DNA of 64,000 nt from Muribaculaceae bacterium (GTDB lineage: Bacteria > Bacteroidota > Bacteroidia > Bacteroidales > Muribaculaceae), in assembly GCA_023664185.1 (NCBI GenBank), contig JAMPGA010000004.1, positions 23,710-87,709 on the forward strand, given 5' to 3'. A program made the position numbers and the translations under genes. The notes under the pieces are model-generated. The model was not told the DNA's origin. It saw only the letters and a program-made list of their open reading frames with translations, and did no database searches. Position 1 is the stretch's first letter. Every line of letters starts with the position of its first letter. Below are positions 8,704 through 17,164 of this stretch, one piece after another.

Positions 8704-9670
8704 GGCCCTTGTTGCTTTAGCATTTCTGCTTTCGGCTCTGCACGCTGCTGCCGGTCTGCGGACGGAGCGTCATTATCATTACACTCCCGTGGCCGTGGCC
8801 GACACTCTTGTCACCCTTGGCGACCTGCCGGGCCATGTGTGCATGGTGGAGACTCGTGTGAGTCTCGACGACCTGCGCGAGCGGCGCGGATACTCAAAAG
8901 GCTCGTATGGATTGAAGATCAATCCAGAACATGGCACAGACACCATATCATTGACACTCCGTTGGGGCAACACCGACTTCGGCGATATCACCGATAGCCG
9001 TTTTACAGAGCTCAAGGTGGAGATGGGTGGAAGTGAGATAGAGAGCCGCCGCGTGGAGGGGTTTGTCGGAAAGTCGGGATCATACTCCACACTCGGCGCC
9101 CGGCTGCGGGATGGCCGCTTGACGGTATATGGCGGAAGCCGATCGACATCAGAACTTTTTGAAATGCAGTTGCCCTCAGGGTTTGTCTCCAACTCGGTGT
9201 CGCTCCGGGTGCATGGCAGCACCACAGTGTCGATTTTTGTGGCCGAGACAGAGCTTGACCCCGCTGAGATGCTTAGCACTGACTGGGCCAAATCGCTGCT
9301 TGATGGTCGGTTTGCATGCACCTCCAACCCAGTTGAAGGATATTGGGAATATCTCGACCGCCAGAACGATCCGACCCTGGCTCGCCCGGGTGGACGCTAT
9401 ACTCTGGCGCTGGTGGCAAATGACGACGGTGGATATGATATTCTGTATGTGTCAGGGGCCGAAATCCTTGCCTCCCGGTGGGAGCCTTTTATGCTGAAAG
9501 GCCGCTTGAAGCCCACAAATTTCCAGAATCACTATTCACTGGAGTGGATCGACGCTGAGTTTGAGGAGATCAATACAGACGTCCATGCCGATATTGCCGA
9601 CGGTGCAATCCTTAGTCTTTCGTTTCCGTTGCTGAAGACGGTGTTGAGGTTTTCGAAAGCACGCTTCTGA
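8687..9670 (+). CDS. Secreted protein of unknown function, coupled to purF
   Basis: A 327-residue protein that I do not recognise. Residues 1-23 form a signal peptide (MPINVKALVALAFLLSALHA...), and the rest is soluble and beta-rich in appearance (many Gly, Ser, Tyr and charged alternations). An upstream in-frame ATG at 8678 is possible, but the second one gives the cleaner signal peptide. The gene begins inside purF (17-bp overlap in a different frame), which suggests translational coupling. Its last 59 bp overlap the end of nhaA on the opposite strand. There are no recognisable catalytic motifs. Confidence 0.65.
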   Translation: MPINVKALVALAFLLSALHAAAGLRTERHYHYTPVAVADTLVTLGDLPGHVCMVETRVSLDDLRERRGYSKGSYGLKINPEHGTDTISLTLRWGNTDFGDITDSRFTELKVEMGGSEIESRRVEGFVGKSGSYSTLGARLRDGRLTVYGGSRSTSELFEMQLPSGFVSNSVSLRVHGSTTVSIFVAETELDPAEMLSTDWAKSLLDGRFACTSNPVEGYWEYLDRQNDPTLARPGGRYTLALVANDDGGYDILYVSGAEILASRWEPFMLKGRLKPTNFQNHYSLEWIDAEFEEINTDVHADIADGAILSLSFPLLKTVLRFSKARF

Positions 9671-11003
9671 GCCAGATGTAGCCTCCCAGCCCCGCCAGCA
9701 GCGAACCGACTATAATGCCGAGTTTAGCCTGGTTGAGCATGTTGGCCTGCTCCTGCACAGTGCTGTCGAACGTAAGATCGGCAATAAACAGCGATACAGT
9801 GAACCCGATGCCACCTAACAGCGATATGGCGGCTATCATTTTCCAGTCGGTGCCCGACGGACGCGAGGCCAGCCCCAGCTTCACCGTGAGCCACGAGAAT
9901 GTGAATATGCCCACAAATTTACCCACCACAAGGCCGAGGATTATGGCCAGACTGATGCCGCCCACCACCGAGGTAGCATCGAAATGGCCCAGGTAAATGC
10001 CGGCGTTAGCAAAGGCGAAAAGGGGGATGATGAGATAGTCGGTGAGGGGGTGGAGCTGGTCTTCCATATCCTGGAGCGGCGATATCACCCTGTCGGAGGC
10101 CGACTCTATCTCTTTGAGCCAGTCGAGCTGCTCGTGGCTCAGTATGGTGCGCGAGTCAAGATCGGCGTCATCGTCCTCGCGGAAATTTCTGATGGTGTCC
10201 CTAATCTCCTTGATATATTTGTTGGGGGCATAGACGGGCACTGCGGGCACACACAGAGCGACCAGCACGCCGGCAATGGTGGGGTGGATGCCTGAGTTCA
10301 GCACCAGGAACCACACCACGCCCCCGACTATGAAATAAAACATCTTCGACTGTATCTTCAGCCATCCACCGCCGGCCAGGAGCACAAGCAGACCTATGGC
10401 GGCATATGCCAGGAATGAGGCTTCGATGTGGCCTGAATAGAACACGGCTATCACTATGATGCCGCCGATATCATCGACCACAGCAAGGGTGGTGAGGAAG
10501 ATCTTGAGCGACAGTGGCACCCTCGACCCGAGCATGGCTATAATGCCGAGCGAGAAAGCTATGTCGGTGGCCATAGGGATGGCGGCTCCGTCGATATAAT
10601 CGGTGCCACGCGCCATGATCCAGAATATTGCCACAGGGACTATCATTCCACCAATAGCTCCCATGATGGGTAGGAGGGCCTGACGGAACGAGGAGAGCTC
10701 GCCCACCAGTACCTCACGCTTTATCTCCAGACCGATATTGAAGAAGAATATGGCCATCAGGGCATCGTTGATGAACTGTATCACAGTCATGGGGTGCCCC
10801 GCATGCGACAATAGGTTGAAGCTTCCTACCTGCAGGCGCATCTCCTGAGCCCAGAAGTCGTTGTAATATGAGCTTACCACCGGCAGATTGGCCACGATTA
10901 GGGCCAGCAAAGTGGCACACATCAGCACATTGCCGCCTGTGGCATGATGGCCCAGAGCCCTGCGCGCGGCAAAGAATATGTTGCTTCCTGATGTCGTAGA
11001 CAT
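9612..11003 (-). CDS. nhaA: Na+/H+ antiporter NhaA
   Basis: A 463-residue inner-membrane antiporter that exchanges sodium for protons. The adjacent transport aspartates appear in LAVVDDIGGIIVIAVFY, and the family stretches FFNIGLEIKREVLVGEL and PMATDIAFSLGI are clear. It is longer than the E. coli protein (388 residues), owing to a hydrophilic loop around REDDDADLDSRTILSHEQ and a C-terminal Ser/Thr tail. It is last in a minus-strand run from thrC. Its 3' end overlaps the convergent unknown gene by 59 bp. Confidence 0.93.
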   Translation of the reverse strand: MSTTSGSNIFFAARRALGHHATGGNVLMCATLLALIVANLPVVSSYYNDFWAQEMRLQVGSFNLLSHAGHPMTVIQFINDALMAIFFFNIGLEIKREVLVGELSSFRQALLPIMGAIGGMIVPVAIFWIMARGTDYIDGAAIPMATDIAFSLGIIAMLGSRVPLSLKIFLTTLAVVDDIGGIIVIAVFYSGHIEASFLAYAAIGLLVLLAGGGWLKIQSKMFYFIVGGVVWFLVLNSGIHPTIAGVLVALCVPAVPVYAPNKYIKEIRDTIRNFREDDDADLDSRTILSHEQLDWLKEIESASDRVISPLQDMEDQLHPLTDYLIIPLFAFANAGIYLGHFDATSVVGGISLAIILGLVVGKFVGIFTFSWLTVKLGLASRPSGTDWKMIAAISLLGGIGFTVSLFIADLTFDSTVQEQANMLNQAKLGIIVGSLLAGLGGYIWLRSVLSKTSTPSSATETKD

Positions 11004-11067
11004 GATGATTGAGAATTGATGAAACGTTTATTTTCAAAACAATCCTCAATGCAGCGAAGTTCAAATA

Positions 11068-11853
11068 TCAAATATCAATATCGCATTTGTCGGCTATGGA
11101 GAGGAACGGGAATTTTGATCGCCCATCTTCGAGCTCTTTATGGTCGAGCAGGGCGTAAACAAAACTGTTGCGTCGGGTTTCTCTGACAGATTCTCCCAGA
11201 TTGTCGAAGATCTCCGTATCGGAGTGCTCATATTCGCCGAACGGATCTGAGCCCGAGCGATTGGCGCCCACGATATACATCTGATTTTCAACTGCGCGAG
11301 CCTTGAGCAGTATTTTGAATTGAGAGCTGCGCGAGTGGGGCCAGTTGGAGGGAACGATCATTACGTCGGGCGGACAAGCGGGACAGCTGCGACACCACAC
11401 CGGAAAGCGCAGGTCGAAGCACACGGCCAGCGAGAAATTCCAACCTCTGAATCTCACCACCGGGGGGCGGCGAGTGCCGGGACTGAGTACTTTGTCCTCG
11501 GTGGAAAGAGGAAACAGGTGGCGCTTGTCGTAGAAAGTGACATCGCCCCCCGGCTCCACGAAAAAGGCTCTGTTGTGATGCTTCCCATCGGCATCCACGG
11601 CCAGGAAGCTACCCGCAATGGCAAATCCGAAAAATGCGGCCCAGCGCCCCACGGCCTGCATGGTGCGTCCGTCGTTGGGCTCGGCGAGAGCCTTCACATT
11701 CTTTGCATCGGGCACAAAGGCTGTGGTGAAAAGCTCGGGCAGAACCACCACATCGGTGTCAGACTCCACCTGGCTCAGGGCATGTGCAGCCGAGAGAAGA
11801 TTCTCTTCGGGCTTTTCATATATGATGTCGAGGGGTATGGCGCAGATTTTCAT
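11068..11853 (-). CDS. Nitrilase-superfamily amidase (omega-amidase YafV-like)
   Basis: A 261-residue carbon-nitrogen hydrolase. The catalytic triad is visible: Glu in VVLPELFTTAF, Lys in FYDKRHLFPL and Cys in AVCFDLRFPVW. The overall fit is closest to the YafV/omega-amidase branch, which hydrolyses alpha-ketoglutaramate and related amides in metabolite repair. The branch assignment is inference from the motif context. It lies 14 bp downstream of the acyltransferase gene in the thrC-to-nhaA run. Confidence 0.82.
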   Translation of the reverse strand: MKICAIPLDIIYEKPEENLLSAAHALSQVESDTDVVVLPELFTTAFVPDAKNVKALAEPNDGRTMQAVGRWAAFFGFAIAGSFLAVDADGKHHNRAFFVEPGGDVTFYDKRHLFPLSTEDKVLSPGTRRPPVVRFRGWNFSLAVCFDLRFPVWCRSCPACPPDVMIVPSNWPHSRSSQFKILLKARAVENQMYIVGANRSGSDPFGEYEHSDTEIFDNLGESVRETRRNSFVYALLDHKELEDGRSKFPFLSIADKCDIDI

Positions 11854-11867
11854 TCTTTATTTGTCAC

Positions 11868-12398
11868 TTACGAATTTTCAGGTTTTATCCCTTTAAATGG
11901 GGCGTAGTAGGCTCTCACAGCCTTCATATCGGCTTCGATGTCGCCTGTGGGCATAAAAGATTTTTCGAGGTGTACCTCCTTGTGTGTGGCATCGATGACA
12001 CCCAGAACCACCGGCACGCCGGCATCTGTGGCGATACGCAGAAATCCGGTGTGCCATTCCTCCACCTTTTGGCGGGTGCCCTCGGGCGTAATGGCTATGG
12101 ACAGATGGGTGCTGTCGTTAAACTTCCTCACCAGAGCTTGTGTGAGCGAGCTCCCTTTGCCTCTGGCCACAGGAATGCCGCCCAGAGCCTTGAAGAGCAG
12201 GTTCATGGGGAAGAAAAACCAACTGTCCTTGATGATGAATCCGGCGTGCCGACCCACAGACCAATAAGCAAATTTGCCCAGGACGAAATCCCAGTTTGAG
12301 GTGTGTGGCGCCACGCAAATGATGCACTTCGGGTAGTCGGGGACCGTGCAGATCACCTTCCACCCGAAGAGCCTGAGCATGAATTTGCTGAATCCCAT
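11868..12398 (-). CDS. 1-acyl-glycerol-3-phosphate acyltransferase-like protein
   Basis: A 176-residue PlsC-fold acyltransferase. The catalytic HX4D motif is HTSNWD at about residues 32-37, and the glycerophosphate-binding motif TPEGTR follows. The protein is short and lacks a strong N-terminal membrane helix, so the acceptor could be lysophosphatidate or another lipid. It is separated by 6 bp from the upstream hypothetical gene and by 14 bp from the amidase gene. Confidence 0.8.
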   Translation of the reverse strand: MGFSKFMLRLFGWKVICTVPDYPKCIICVAPHTSNWDFVLGKFAYWSVGRHAGFIIKDSWFFFPMNLLFKALGGIPVARGKGSSLTQALVRKFNDSTHLSIAITPEGTRQKVEEWHTGFLRIATDAGVPVVLGVIDATHKEVHLEKSFMPTGDIEADMKAVRAYYAPFKGIKPENS

Positions 12399-12404
12399 CC
12401 TTTA

Positions 12405-12770
12405 TTATTTAGCTGCCTTCTTCTTGTTGGCTTCCTTCTGAGAAGCCGGAAGGGCTGCGTTCATTTCTTTGATTATCTGGTCGATGCGGGCGTTGAAATC
12501 ACCTTTGAGCTTGCGGAAAGCGGCGTGGAAATATTTGTGACGCTCGTCGGCATACTGCTTCTTGCTCTCATACGAGCTTTCGCTGCGGGGGAATGTGACG
12601 CTGATCATGCGTATGGCGTTGGCCTGTAGATCGGCTATGTCATAGATGATTTCGTTGAGTTTCTCGGTATCGATGCCCGGGATGGTGATCTTGGCGATCA
12701 CACACTCTCCGGCCAGAGCGCCGCATATCATGCGGATCTCTTTTTTGAGTGTACGCTTGTTGGTAGCCAT
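12405..12770 (-). CDS. Hypothetical protein, helical and lysine-rich at the C-terminus
   Basis: A 121-residue protein without a domain I can name. It looks all-alpha and ends in a Lys/Ala-rich tail (EANKKKAAK). There is no signal peptide or membrane segment. It sits between thrC and the acyltransferase gene in one minus-strand run, with a 52-bp gap after thrC. Codon use resembles its neighbours, which supports a real gene. Confidence 0.7.
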   Translation of the reverse strand: MATNKRTLKKEIRMICGALAGECVIAKITIPGIDTEKLNEIIYDIADLQANAIRMISVTFPRSESSYESKKQYADERHKYFHAAFRKLKGDFNARIDQIIKEMNAALPASQKEANKKKAAK

Positions 12771-12822
12771 ATAGATGAATGTGAGGTGTGATGTTTCTTT
12801 ATGTTAAACACAATGAGGTGTG

Positions 12823-14124
12823 TTATTGTTTTGATGGTTGGAGTAGAATTTTCTTCAGCGCATCTATGGATGCCGATATCCGTTGCGGCGGCATGCGGTG
12901 GCTGGGAGGCAGGTGAGGGGGAGTGAATGTCACGCCCGTGGCCTGCATCACGGCAGAGGGGAATTTGGAGGGGTGAGCCGTTTCGAGAAATATACCCTTC
13001 TCGCCATCCTTTAAGTCGCGCCTCAGAGCTGCCAGGGCTGTGGCTCCATGAGGGTCAAGCAGATAACCATTGGCCGAGCGCGTCAGAGCCATCGTGTCGA
13101 CTATCTCCTGGTCGGGGATGCTGTAGGCTTTCACGATATGCGAGAGCACTCCGGTGTCACCGTCAAACATGTCGGTGACGCGGGCTATGTTTGTGGGATT
13201 ACCCACATCCATTGCGCATGCCACAGTGCGCACGGCGCGGCGCGGGCGGAAGACACCCTCGTTTATATAGTCGGCTGTGACGCTGTTTAAATTGTTGGCC
13301 ACTACGAAGCGCTTCACAGGCAGCCCCATGCGCCAGGCCAGCAGACCGGCGGTGAGATTGCCAAGATTGCCCGAGGGGATCGAGATGACTACCCCCTCGC
13401 CGGGTCGGTCGCGCTGGATGAGTGAGGCGTAGGCGTGGAAGAAATAGAACATCTGGGGGAGCAGCCTGCAGATGTTGATGGAGTTGGCCGACGTCAGGCC
13501 TGGCAGCGCCTTGAGGTCAGAGTCGAGAAAAGCCTCTCTGACTATGCGCTGGCAGTCGTCGAAAGTGCCCAGTACCTCTACGGGGTGAATGTTTGACCCC
13601 GGCATGGTGAACTGTGATCGTTGCAGTTGGCTCAGCACTCCGTGGGGATAAAGCACGTAGACCTCCACACCGGGCACATTCTGGAATCCGTGAGCCACGG
13701 CACCTCCCGAGTCGCCCGACGTGGCCACAAGGACAGTGACCTTCTCTTTGCGTCGGGTGGAAAAATGGCTGATGACGCGGGCCAGAAACCTTGCCCCGAC
13801 ATCTTTGAAGGCCAGTGTCGGGCCATGGAAGAGCTCAAGTGAGTAGATGTCGTCTGTGAGCTTGACCAGTGGAATGTCAAACGAAAAAGTGTCGTTTACG
13901 ATACGTCTTATATCGGCCGAGTCTATGTCGTCGCCCAGCATAAGGTCGGCCACGACATACGATATGTCGCGCACGCTCATGTCGGCTATATTGTTGAAGA
14001 AAGCACCCGGGATCACCGGAATCCTTTCAGGCATAAACAGGCCGCCATCAGGCGCTAAGCCTTTCATTACCGCCTCCTTCAGAGAGGTGTCACGACATTG
14101 TCTGTTTGTGCTGTAGAATTGCAT
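12823..14124 (-). CDS. thrC: Threonine synthase
   Basis: A 433-residue PLP enzyme that converts O-phosphohomoserine to threonine. The PLP lysine is in GPTLAFKDVGARF, and the phosphate-binding region is ATSGDSGGAVAHGF. The N-terminus MQFYSTNRQCRDTSLKEAV is typical of the family, and so is the length. It is the first gene of the minus-strand run ending at nhaA. A TAATTTTG promoter core lies about 20 bp upstream. Confidence 0.94.
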   Translation of the reverse strand: MQFYSTNRQCRDTSLKEAVMKGLAPDGGLFMPERIPVIPGAFFNNIADMSVRDISYVVADLMLGDDIDSADIRRIVNDTFSFDIPLVKLTDDIYSLELFHGPTLAFKDVGARFLARVISHFSTRRKEKVTVLVATSGDSGGAVAHGFQNVPGVEVYVLYPHGVLSQLQRSQFTMPGSNIHPVEVLGTFDDCQRIVREAFLDSDLKALPGLTSANSINICRLLPQMFYFFHAYASLIQRDRPGEGVVISIPSGNLGNLTAGLLAWRMGLPVKRFVVANNLNSVTADYINEGVFRPRRAVRTVACAMDVGNPTNIARVTDMFDGDTGVLSHIVKAYSIPDQEIVDTMALTRSANGYLLDPHGATALAALRRDLKDGEKGIFLETAHPSKFPSAVMQATGVTFTPPHLPPSHRMPPQRISASIDALKKILLQPSKQ

Positions 14125-14143
14125 TATTGAGTGTTTATATTGG

Positions 14144-14151
14144 CAAAATTA
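14144..14151 (-). promoter_or_regulatory. Promoter -7 box of thrC
   Basis: TAATTTTG on the minus strand, an exact TAnnTTTG core, 19 bp upstream of the thrC ATG. Confidence 0.6.
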
Positions 14152-14255
14152 ACAATAACTTTCCAATCCTCCAAATTATCTTGCCGGGCCGAAGGGGGTG
14201 GATTTCTTTTTTGCAAAATATTTCATGTGTAGTGCTCGGATTCGCGGAAATTTGT

Positions 14256-14263
14256 TAATTTTG
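14256..14263 (+). promoter_or_regulatory. Promoter -7 box of the GT2-folB run
   Basis: TAATTTTG, an exact TAnnTTTG core, 30 bp upstream of the GT2 ATG at 14294. It is divergent from the thrC promoter. Confidence 0.6.
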
Positions 14264-14293
14264 CATCTGTTTTTTTGAAATGTAATTCTTACG

Positions 14294-15478
14294 ATGTTCG
14301 AACTCTCTTTGACGCCACCGGTCGTGGCCCTCTTCGCGGTTCTTGTAGTTGCGGTGCTTTATCTCCTGCTGGGATTCCGGCATTATGTTGCCTCGGTGAG
14401 TAGCCGTGTCAGCGATGACAGCAGCCGTCCGTTTCCCACGGCCGACGAGATGACCTATCCGTCGGTGTCGGTGATAGTTTATTCTGAAAACGATGCTGCC
14501 AATCTCGAGGTGCTTCTGTCGCAGATTCTCGATCAAGACTATCCCGGAATGTTTGAGGTGATCGTGGTCAACGACGGGGCTGTGGCTTCGACCAAAGATG
14601 TGATAGCGCGCCTGGAGCGTGAGCACTCCAATCTGTATATGACGTTTACACCGCTCGACTCGCGCGCGGTGTCGAGAAAGAAACTTGCGGTGACCCTCGG
14701 CATTAAGGCTGCGCGCTATGATGTGGTGATCCACACTACGGGCAATTGCCAGATACCCTCCAGACTGTGGCTGCGCGCCATGTGTCGGCACTTCACCTCG
14801 GGCACCGATATGGTGATAGGCTATGCTGCACCGGCGGCTGCCGCCGACGAGGTGCGCGAGCCGCGCAAGCGTCTGCATGCCTTCGACAATGTCCGTTCGG
14901 CTGTCGAATACCTCTCCTGGGCCATAGCCGGCCGTCCATACAGGGGCACATCGCACAATCTGGCCTATCGCCGTGAGCTCTTTTTCAGCAACAAAGGGTT
15001 TTCGCGCTCACTCCATCTTAAGTATGGCGACGACGATGTGTTTGTGAGCCAGGTGGCCGATAAATACAATACTGTCACCGAGCTGTCGGCCGACTCTATG
15101 GTGCTTTCTGTAGAGGAGAATCCGGCGGCAGCCCACCGCGCCCGTAAGTTGCGCTACGGCTTCACGGCTCCCTTGCTCAAGGGGCATGCGCGTCTCTTCT
15201 TTGGCTCGTGCACACTGGTCTGGTGGATAGCGATCGGCGCCACCGTGGCCCTGTCGCTGCTGGGGTTGCCTTCGTTGCTGCCTCTTATAGTGGGCTGCAC
15301 GCTGCTGCTGGCGTGCTGGATAATCCTCATGGTGGCCTGGCGCAAGACTTCGATAGCTCTATGGTCGAGAGGCATATTCATAACCTTCCCGTGGTTTATG
15401 TCTATCCATCCCATCTACACTCTCTACTACAGGCTGCGTGTGTTCCTGAGCCGTAAATCAAACTATTCGTGGGGATGA
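14294..15478 (+). CDS. Membrane-anchored family 2 glycosyltransferase
   Basis: A 394-residue protein. An N-terminal membrane helix (about residues 8-28) is followed by a GT-A domain: YPSVSVIVYSEND, the QDYPGMFEVIVVNDG nucleotide-sugar region, and a DDDVFVSQV acidic motif later on. Two C-terminal membrane helices follow (about 305-350). This resembles processive or undecaprenyl-linked GT2 enzymes, but donor and acceptor cannot be told. Its stop overlaps the folB start (ATGA), so the two are probably coupled. Confidence 0.85.
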   Translation: MFELSLTPPVVALFAVLVVAVLYLLLGFRHYVASVSSRVSDDSSRPFPTADEMTYPSVSVIVYSENDAANLEVLLSQILDQDYPGMFEVIVVNDGAVASTKDVIARLEREHSNLYMTFTPLDSRAVSRKKLAVTLGIKAARYDVVIHTTGNCQIPSRLWLRAMCRHFTSGTDMVIGYAAPAAAADEVREPRKRLHAFDNVRSAVEYLSWAIAGRPYRGTSHNLAYRRELFFSNKGFSRSLHLKYGDDDVFVSQVADKYNTVTELSADSMVLSVEENPAAAHRARKLRYGFTAPLLKGHARLFFGSCTLVWWIAIGATVALSLLGLPSLLPLIVGCTLLLACWIILMVAWRKTSIALWSRGIFITFPWFMSIHPIYTLYYRLRVFLSRKSNYSWG

Positions 15479-15831
15479 TTACCGCCACAATCGAGATAAA
15501 CGGACTGCGGCTCTTCGGGCGCCACGGCGTCGGGGCGCAGGAGAGGCAGGTGGGCAATATCTTTGAGGTGACGGCCCATTTGCGCTATCCGCTCGACGAT
15601 GCTCTGGACTCGGACAATCTCAACCACACTCTCAACTATGCCGAAGCCATCGGCATTATTAAGACTGAGATGCAGACGCCTTCCGATCTGATAGAGCATG
15701 TGGCCGGCCGCATACGCAATGCCCTGCTCAGGAAGTTCCCGCAGATAAGTGGAGGCATGCTCCGTGTGGCCAAGATAACACCCCCGGTGACGGCCGAGCT
15801 TAAGAATGTGGCCATAAGGCTCGAATGGTGA
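15475..15831 (+). CDS. folB: Dihydroneopterin aldolase
   Basis: A 118-residue FolB enzyme of folate synthesis, which cleaves dihydroneopterin to 6-hydroxymethyl-dihydropterin and glycolaldehyde. The N-terminus ATIEINGLRLFGRHGVGAQE and the later LNYAEAIGII are typical. The ATG at 15475 forms an ATGA overlap with the GT2 stop; another ATG two codons earlier is less likely. Confidence 0.9.
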   Translation: MITATIEINGLRLFGRHGVGAQERQVGNIFEVTAHLRYPLDDALDSDNLNHTLNYAEAIGIIKTEMQTPSDLIEHVAGRIRNALLRKFPQISGGMLRVAKITPPVTAELKNVAIRLEW

Positions 15832-15883
15832 TAAACTTCCTCAAAAACAAGAATACAATCCAAGAGATATCAGATATAAAGAT

Positions 15884-17164
15884 ATGAAATCTACTCCCAT
15901 ACTCCTCCTGACAGGCTATCTCGGCAGTGGCAAGACCACTCTCGTAAACCATATTCTATCAAACCGCCGCGGCATTAAGTTTGCCGTCATTGTCAACGAC
16001 ATAGGCGAAGTCAATATCGATGCCGACCTTATAGAGCGCGGTGGTATCGTAGACACAAAAGACGACAGCCTTGTGGCGCTGCAGAACGGATGTATATGCT
16101 GCACGCTGAAAATGGGCCTGGTGAAGCAGATAGAGGATATCATGGCCATGAAGCGCTTCGACTATATTGTGATCGAAGCCAGTGGCGTGTGTGAGCCTGC
16201 TCCGATAGCCCAGACCATTTGCTCCATACCCCAGATGGGTGAGAACTTTGTGAAAAACGGTGCTCCGCGGCTCGACTGCATAGTGACAGTGGTCGATGCT
16301 CTGCGTCTGCGCGACGAGTTTGCCGCCGGCGACTCCCTGCAGAAGGAGAATATCGACGAAGAGGATATTGAAAACCTTATAATACAGCAGATTGAGTTCT
16401 GTAATATCATCCTCCTGAACAAGGTTTCGGAGGTTACATCCGAGGAGCTGGCACATATCCGCGCCGTGGTGCGTGCCATTCAGCCCGAAGCTCAGATCAT
16501 AGAGTGCGATTATGCCGATGTGGATCTCGACCGCATCATCAACACCAATGCTTTCAACTTCAACCAGGTGGCTACCTCGGCAGCCTGGATAAAGCAACTC
16601 GACCGCGACAACGACGAGATTGAACGCGAAGAGGAGGAACACCATCACCATCACCATGAGCACCATCATCACCATGATCATGACCACGACGACGATGATG
16701 ACCATGACGAAGGGTGTGAGTCGCACCACGGAGGCAACTGCACCTGTGGACATCACCACCACCATCACCACCACGACGGCGAGGGTGAGGCCGAAGAATA
16801 TGGCATAGGCACCTTTGTCTACTACCGCCGTCCGGCCTTCGACCTCAACAAGTTCGACTGGTTCTGTGCACGTCAGTGGCCTAAAGAGATAATCCGCGCC
16901 AAGGGCATATGCTATTTCAGCAACAACACCGACATGAGCTATCTCTTCGAGAGCGCCGGCAAGCAGAAACAGCTCCGCGAAGCCGGCCTGTGGTATGCCA
17001 CCGCGCCCGAGGATGAGTTCCAGCAGCTGCTCGAGGAGAACCCCGGCATGATGAAGGACTGGGACGAGGATTACGGTGACCGCATGATAAAAATAGTCTT
17101 CATAGGCCGCAACATGGACCGCGAGGCCATTACGCGCGATCTTGACGCATGCCTTGACAAATGA
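15884..17164 (+). CDS. COG0523 (CobW/ZNG1-like) GTPase metallochaperone with His-rich loop
   Basis: A 426-residue G3E-family GTPase that probably delivers a metal such as zinc. Walker A GYLGSGKTT lies at residues 11-19, and the metal motif CICC at residues 70-73. The G3E stretch IEASGVCEP follows. The guanine-specificity motif is NKVS (179-182) rather than NKxD. Residues 253-297 hold a long His/Asp-rich tract interrupted by Cys residues (CTCG), a likely metal-binding loop. The C-terminal CobW_C domain follows. It overlaps the ABC-F gene by ATGA. Confidence 0.88.
   Translation: MKSTPILLLTGYLGSGKTTLVNHILSNRRGIKFAVIVNDIGEVNIDADLIERGGIVDTKDDSLVALQNGCICCTLKMGLVKQIEDIMAMKRFDYIVIEASGVCEPAPIAQTICSIPQMGENFVKNGAPRLDCIVTVVDALRLRDEFAAGDSLQKENIDEEDIENLIIQQIEFCNIILLNKVSEVTSEELAHIRAVVRAIQPEAQIIECDYADVDLDRIINTNAFNFNQVATSAAWIKQLDRDNDEIEREEEEHHHHHHEHHHHHDHDHDDDDDHDEGCESHHGGNCTCGHHHHHHHHDGEGEAEEYGIGTFVYYRRPAFDLNKFDWFCARQWPKEIIRAKGICYFSNNTDMSYLFESAGKQKQLREAGLWYATAPEDEFQQLLEENPGMMKDWDEDYGDRMIKIVFIGRNMDREAITRDLDACLDK

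Noticed and set aside
12807..12824. AACACA/TGTGTT inverted repeat at the thrC stop as a terminator
   Set aside because: A 6-bp A/T-rich stem without a T run on the minus strand, and the downstream genes look cotranscribed.
15959..16774. Long minus-strand open frame opposite the COG0523 gene
   Set aside because: It results from reading the His/Asp codons in reverse (Val/Met-rich low complexity); the plus-strand gene has clear GTPase motifs.
16640..16780. CAC/CAT-rich simple repeat, considered as a DNA repeat or CRISPR-like array
   Set aside because: It is in frame and encodes the His-rich loop of the COG0523 protein; there are no repeat-spacer units.
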